A stretch of 11,432 nucleotides of DNA. Origin: Victivallales bacterium. Its GTDB lineage: Bacteria > Verrucomicrobiota > Lentisphaeria > Oligosphaerales > Lenti-02. Below, piece by piece: positions 7,338 through 11,432 of the stretch. The stretch's first letter is position 1. Every line of letters starts with the position of its first letter. The notes below the pieces were generated by a model, which saw only the letters and a program-made list of their open reading frames with translations, ran no database searches and had not been told where the DNA came from. The stretch covers positions 1 to 11,432 of the forward strand of contig JABGQJ010000195.1 of NCBI GenBank assembly GCA_018648945.1, in the 5' to 3' direction. The position numbers and the translations under genes were made by a program.

Positions 7338-10300
7338 ATGAACAGCTTCCGTCGGTTCCTTCCCTCCTCGCTGATCGTTTGTTGCTTGCTCGCAACATTG
7401 CCTGCCCTGGCCGACAACTGGCCGACCTACCGCCACGACCTCGCGCGCAGCGGTGCGTCTGGGGAGCAGTTGACCTTCCCGCTCAGCCTGGGCTGGACCT
7501 ATGTCCCCGCTCAGCTGCCCCGCCCGGCATGGCCGGAGCCGGGGCGCGAACTGCACCGGCTGGCATTCGACTATGCCTTCGATACCATCAGCGCCGAAGG
7601 CATGGCCTTCTTCGGCTCCTCCGCCGACCACACCGTGCGGGCGATGGATCTGGCGACCGGCCAGCAACGCTGGTCTTTCCCGACCTCCGGCCCCATCCGC
7701 TTCGCCCCAAGTTACGCGGATGGCAGACTGTATATCGCTTCCGACGACGGTCGGCTCTACTGTGTGCAGGCCGCGTCCGGCGACTTGCTGTGGAGCTTCC
7801 AGGGCGGCCCGAGCAACGAGCTGGTCATGGGCAACGAGCAGCTCGTCTCCCGCTGGCCCATGCGCAGCGGGGTCGGGGTTGAGAATGGCGTGGTCTACGT
7901 CTGCTCTGGCATGTGGCCGAACGAAGGCGTCTATCTGACGGCATTGCGGGCCACGGATGGCGAAGTCGTCTGGCGTTCCGATGCGGGGGGAATCGACTAC
8001 AAGGCGCAGCCCCATCCCGGTTCGAACAGCCTGCTCGGGGTCTCGGCCCAGGGCTATCTCGCCGGGCATCCTGGACAGCTCGCCATCCCCACTGGCCGCA
8101 ATGTCCCGGCGATATTCAATCGCGACAACGGCCAGCTCCACTACTACCGCAGCGCCCCCGATGGTTGGGGAAACCGCTGGGGCGGTACCTGGAACATGTT
8201 CCAGGATGGTCTCCTGATCGGCTGGCGCAACTATCACGTCCCCGATGCGAACGTGGTGATCGGCGAAGGCAAGCCTGACCCCAAGAGGGATGGTCTCGTC
8301 AGCTTCGACTCGAAGACGGGCAAGCGCGGGCGCGAGCTCGCCGGCAAACTGCGCGCGGTGGTTGCGGATGGACGGATGTACGCCTCCGGGGCTGGCTCGG
8401 TCAGCGCCTATGACTTCGCCAAATGGAAGGCGGGAACCAGCCCTGCCCAGTGCCAGCTCTGGTCGGTGCCGCGGGGCCGCACCTATGCGCTGATCGCTGG
8501 CGGCTCGACCGTCTATGCGGCAGGAGCCGAAGGCGTGATCGCGCTGGATGGCCCAAGCGGCAAGGTGCTTTGGCAAGCCCCCACCCCCACCCAGGTCCGC
8601 TCCCTGGCAGTGGCCGATGGACATCTGCTCGCCAGCTGCACAGACGGTCGGGTTCTCTGCTTCTCATCCCAACAGACCGCAGCCAGAACCGTTAGGCTCG
8701 CCTCCCAAGACCTGCCTGCCACTACCGACCCGAGGGTGACGCAGTTGCTGGGAGCGACGAAGATCCGGGAAGGGATCAGCCTGGTGGTGGGACCGGCGAA
8801 TGCCGCCCAGCTCGGGCAGTTGGCCGCCCAGACCAAGCTCATGACTTACGCGCTTGTGCCCGACTCGGGCACCGCCATGAGCATGCGCCAAGCCCTGTCG
8901 AAGGCGGGATTGCTGGGCACGCGGGTCGTGGTCCACGAGGGCACGCTCGCCACCTGCCGCTTCCCGGATTTCCTTGCCGAGCTGATCCTCGTCACGGACA
9001 AGGCCGACATCGACGCCGCCGAACTGCTCCGTGTCCTGCATCCCGCCGGGGGCGAGTTGATCGTGGCCGGGAACGAGGCTGCCTGGCTCGGCGCGGGCGG
9101 GGTCTCCGCACCGGAGATCGCGACGAAGGCAGGTTGCACGGTCGTCACTCGCGCGGCGTTGCCCGGCGCAGACGATTGGACCCATCAGTTCGCCAATGCG
9201 ACCCGCGCCGGGGCCTCGCAGGACACCCAGGTCAAGCTGCCCCTGCAACTGCTCTGGTTCGGTCGCCCCGGACCGGCCACCATGGTCAGCCGCCATTGGG
9301 CCGGGCCCGCGCCGCTGGCTGCGGATGGCGCCATGTTCGTGCTGGGCCAGAAACACATCACCGCCCTGGATGCCTACAATGGGCGACAGCTGTGGCAGAA
9401 GGACCTCGGCAGCGTGGCCCGTTGGCCCATGCATCGCAAGGGCAGCAGCGTGGTACTTGACGAAGACAGCCTGTATCTGGTGAAGGGCACGGAATGCCGC
9501 CGCATTGCGGCCCGCAGCGGCGAACTGGTCACCGTCTACAAGCTCCCCGAGCTGCCCGCTGGCTTCCCGCCGGTCGCCCCAGTCTGGGGATATGTGGCAG
9601 TGAAGGATGGGATCATTCTGGGCGGCATGGGCGGCGAAGAGAGGGCCAATTGCCTCTTTGCCCTCGACAAGGCCACCGGCAAACCGCTCTGGATCGAGGA
9701 TGTCAGCGGCACGATTCCGAACCACGCCATTGCCTGGGAAGGCACTAGTGTCTACACCATCGCCCGGCTCGACACCAGGGATCCCGACCAGCTGCGGCGG
9801 CGGGGCCTGCCCACAAAGGGCAGCGTCCTGCGGGCCCGCGAGGCCAGGACCGGGCGCGTGCTCTACACCACCAAGGAGGGGGTCGGCAGCCAGAACTGGC
9901 TGGCGGTCGCCGACGGGGTGCTGTTCGCCACCAAGCCTGGTTACATAACCGGGCATGACGCCGCTACGGGCCGCCCGCTCTACGGCAGGGATGCGCGGAC
10001 AAACCGCGCTCCCGTGATCGTCAATGGCACGATCTACATCGAGCCCCTTTCCTACGATCTGCGAACGGGCAAACAGAAGAGCCGGACCAACGCGTTCGGC
10101 AAGACCGAGAACTGGTCCTTCACCCGTTCCTACGGGTGCGGCACCATCGCGGGGGCGCCGAACGTGCTCACCTTCCGCTCCGGCGCCCTAGGCATCTACG
10201 ATCTCGCCGGGGATAGCGGCATCTTCAACTTCTCGGGCATCCGCGCCGGCTGCTACATCAACGCCATCGCCGCACAGGGACTACTGCTGGTAACGCCCGG

Positions 10301-11432
10301 CGATGCAGGCTGCAGTTGCAGCTACAGTTTCCAGACAACCCTCGCCCTGGCCCCGGCCCCGAAGCGCCGTGTCTGGTCGGTATTCTACGACCGCCTACCC
10401 AACACCGGCATGGAACGGATCGCCTACAACCTGGGCGCCCCTGGCGACTTCCGCGACGACGCCGGGCGGCGCTGGCTGGCCCTGCCACGCCCCCCCACCC
10501 GGCGCCATCGCCGGAACATCGCCATCCCCTACAAGCTCGACATCGCCCCCGGCCTCGGTGCCTACCGGCAAGATATCCACACCTTCGGCGACGGCGAACT
10601 GGCCATGGTCCATGCCAATGGAATAGAGGGCGTCCAGCGGGCTGAATTCGACCTCGCTGTGCGCGACCGAGCGCTTGCCGCCTGGCCCACCCCCGTTGCG
10701 CCAACCATCGATGGCGACGCCAGCGACGCCTGCTGGGACGGCTACAAGTGGATGGGGGCCGGCCCCGGTGGCAGCCGTGCCATGCTTCGCTATGATGACC
10801 AAGCCCTCTACGCCCTCTTCGAGCGCAAGGCCGAGGCGGGCAAGCCCTGGCGGCTCACCGTTGCCAAACCCGACGGCCCGGTCTGGCAGGACGATTCCGC
10901 CGAACTGTATTTTAGCAGCACCGGTCGCGAAGCCCTCCATCTCGGCGTCTCCGCCAGCGGCGCACGCTACGACGCGCTCTGGCGTTACGAGACACCCGAG
11001 TACCCCGTGCTCGACCTCCCCCCCGGAGTGGTCACCATCGACGGCGACCCGGCGGATTGGGGCGACCAGGGATTCGTGCTTCAGACTCTGCCCTCCCCCG
11101 GCGCCCGCATCCGGGCCGCCAAGGACTTCGATGTGGTCGTCCGCCTCGCCTGGAGTCCCGAAGGGCTGCTCGTGCTCGCCGAGGTCGCAGACAACAAGCT
11201 GCAGGAGTCGGGCAAGGCAAATGAACTGTGGACTGGCGACAGTATCGAGCTGTTCGCCACCACTGGCCTGCGGCGACCCGACTTCTACCAAGCCATCCTC
11301 TCGCCTGGCGTGGACGGCAAGCAGAAGGAGCTGCGCCAGAAGCTCTACTCCTTCCATGCCGACCGCCCCGTGGCTGCTCTCACCGTGCAATCGGCGTCCC
11401 GGAAGACCGCAAAGGGCTATGCGGTCGAGGCC
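7338..11432 (+). CDS. Giant exported PQQ-like beta-propeller protein with embedded methyltransferase-like domain and two CBM9-like domains (3' end outside window)
   Basis: The frame is open for 1365 codons and runs off the right edge with no stop. Residues 1-25 are a signal peptide (cleavage after ALA, no lipobox). DNWPTYRHDLARSG then begins a PQQ/WD40-like propeller (to about 460) with blade repeats such as TGQQRWSF and SGDLLWSF. Residues about 464-600 look like a class I methyltransferase fold: LVVGPANA sits where GxGxG should be (Gly485), and ELLRVLHPAGGELIVAG matches the strand ending in 'LkPGG'. A second propeller starts with DDWTHQFANATRAG at 612 and contains ALDAYNGRQLWQKDL. Then come Cys934, Cys972, Cys992 and Cys994, a GAPGDFRDDAGRRWLALP segment, and CBM9-like repeats at about 1117-1225 (PTIDGDASDACWDG) and from 1230 (VTIDGDPADWGDQG), the latter cut by the edge. 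The architecture resembles large planctomycete PQQ-domain proteins of unknown function. A binding or scaffold role is more likely than PQQ catalysis; the methyltransferase part is probably inactive. Confidence 0.88.
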   Translation, partial: MNSFRRFLPSSLIVCCLLATLPALADNWPTYRHDLARSGASGEQLTFPLSLGWTYVPAQLPRPAWPEPGRELHRLAFDYAFDTISAEGMAFFGSSADHTVRAMDLATGQQRWSFPTSGPIRFAPSYADGRLYIASDDGRLYCVQAASGDLLWSFQGGPSNELVMGNEQLVSRWPMRSGVGVENGVVYVCSGMWPNEGVYLTALRATDGEVVWRSDAGGIDYKAQPHPGSNSLLGVSAQGYLAGHPGQLAIPTGRNVPAIFNRDNGQLHYYRSAPDGWGNRWGGTWNMFQDGLLIGWRNYHVPDANVVIGEGKPDPKRDGLVSFDSKTGKRGRELAGKLRAVVADGRMYASGAGSVSAYDFAKWKAGTSPAQCQLWSVPRGRTYALIAGGSTVYAAGAEGVIALDGPSGKVLWQAPTPTQVRSLAVADGHLLASCTDGRVLCFSSQQTAARTVRLASQDLPATTDPRVTQLLGATKIREGISLVVGPANAAQLGQLAAQTKLMTYALVPDSGTAMSMRQALSKAGLLGTRVVVHEGTLATCRFPDFLAELILVTDKADIDAAELLRVLHPAGGELIVAGNEAAWLGAGGVSAPEIATKAGCTVVTRAALPGADDWTHQFANATRAGASQDTQVKLPLQLLWFGRPGPATMVSRHWAGPAPLAADGAMFVLGQKHITALDAYNGRQLWQKDLGSVARWPMHRKGSSVVLDEDSLYLVKGTECRRIAARSGELVTVYKLPELPAGFPPVAPVWGYVAVKDGIILGGMGGEERANCLFALDKATGKPLWIEDVSGTIPNHAIAWEGTSVYTIARLDTRDPDQLRRRGLPTKGSVLRAREARTGRVLYTTKEGVGSQNWLAVADGVLFATKPGYITGHDAATGRPLYGRDARTNRAPVIVNGTIYIEPLSYDLRTGKQKSRTNAFGKTENWSFTRSYGCGTIAGAPNVLTFRSGALGIYDLAGDSGIFNFSGIRAGCYINAIAAQGLLLVTPGDAGCSCSYSFQTTLALAPAPKRRVWSVFYDRLPNTGMERIAYNLGAPGDFRDDAGRRWLALPRPPTRRHRRNIAIPYKLDIAPGLGAYRQDIHTFGDGELAMVHANGIEGVQRAEFDLAVRDRALAAWPTPVAPTIDGDASDACWDGYKWMGAGPGGSRAMLRYDDQALYALFERKAEAGKPWRLTVAKPDGPVWQDDSAELYFSSTGREALHLGVSASGARYDALWRYETPEYPVLDLPPGVVTIDGDPADWGDQGFVLQTLPSPGARIRAAKDFDVVVRLAWSPEGLLVLAEVADNKLQESGKANELWTGDSIELFATTGLRRPDFYQAILSPGVDGKQKELRQKLYSFHADRPVAALTVQSASRKTAKGYAVEA

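Noticed and set aside
7311..9956. Two long minus-strand open frames (437 and 430 codons)
   Set aside because: Both are antisense shadows of the giant PQQ-like gene, whose own frame has clear blade motifs and a signal peptide.
10395..11390. Minus-strand open frame of 331 codons
   Set aside because: Antisense to the CBM9-like region of the same gene; no motif, no ribosome binding site.
1..11432. CRISPR arrays, insertion sequences, defence genes, riboswitches
   Set aside because: I saw no regular repeat arrays, transposase motifs, terminal inverted repeats or known riboswitch cores.

Overview
The window is a GC-rich bacterial segment in which every complete or partial protein gene lies on the + strand. 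Four features point to the Planctomycetota/Lentisphaerota/Verrucomicrobiota group or a similar polymer-degrading lineage such as Hydrogenedentes or Armatimonadota: Tat-exported Cys-type sulfatases, a secreted right-handed beta-helix protein with a CBM9-like tail, a very large PQQ-like beta-propeller protein carrying a methyltransferase-like fold, and the absence of SusC/SusD-type genes. This placement is inference from family content; no phylogenetic marker other than one tRNA is present.

Layout: (1) 2-337, the C-terminal end of an amidohydrolase-2 family protein. (2) 466-3165, a secreted 899-residue beta-helix protein that resembles GH141 and ends in a CBM9-like domain. (3) 3181-3358, a complete tRNA-Tyr(GUA) unit on the minus strand, with a likely promoter, an encoded CCA and an intrinsic terminator; it is the only minus-strand gene. 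(4) 3522-4979, a Tat-exported sulfatase resembling iduronate-2-sulfatase, with a good candidate promoter upstream. (5) 5175-7130, a second Tat-exported sulfatase of a different subtype with an extra C-terminal beta-sandwich-like domain. (6) 7338 to the right edge, at least 1365 codons of an exported mosaic protein: PQQ-like propeller, degenerate methyltransferase-like domain, second PQQ-like propeller, a Cys-rich segment, a GAPGD segment and two CBM9-like domains. This last frame is open to the window edge with no stop.

Together the exported genes look like part of a locus for recognising and degrading a complex, probably sulfated, polysaccharide: two sulfatases remove sulfate esters, the beta-helix protein is a candidate glycosidase, and CBM9-like modules on the first and last proteins would hold them on glycan. 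The 128-356 bp gaps between genes suggest separate transcription units rather than a tight operon. The substrate cannot be read from the sequence. The most unusual object is the giant propeller/methyltransferase-like/CBM9 protein.
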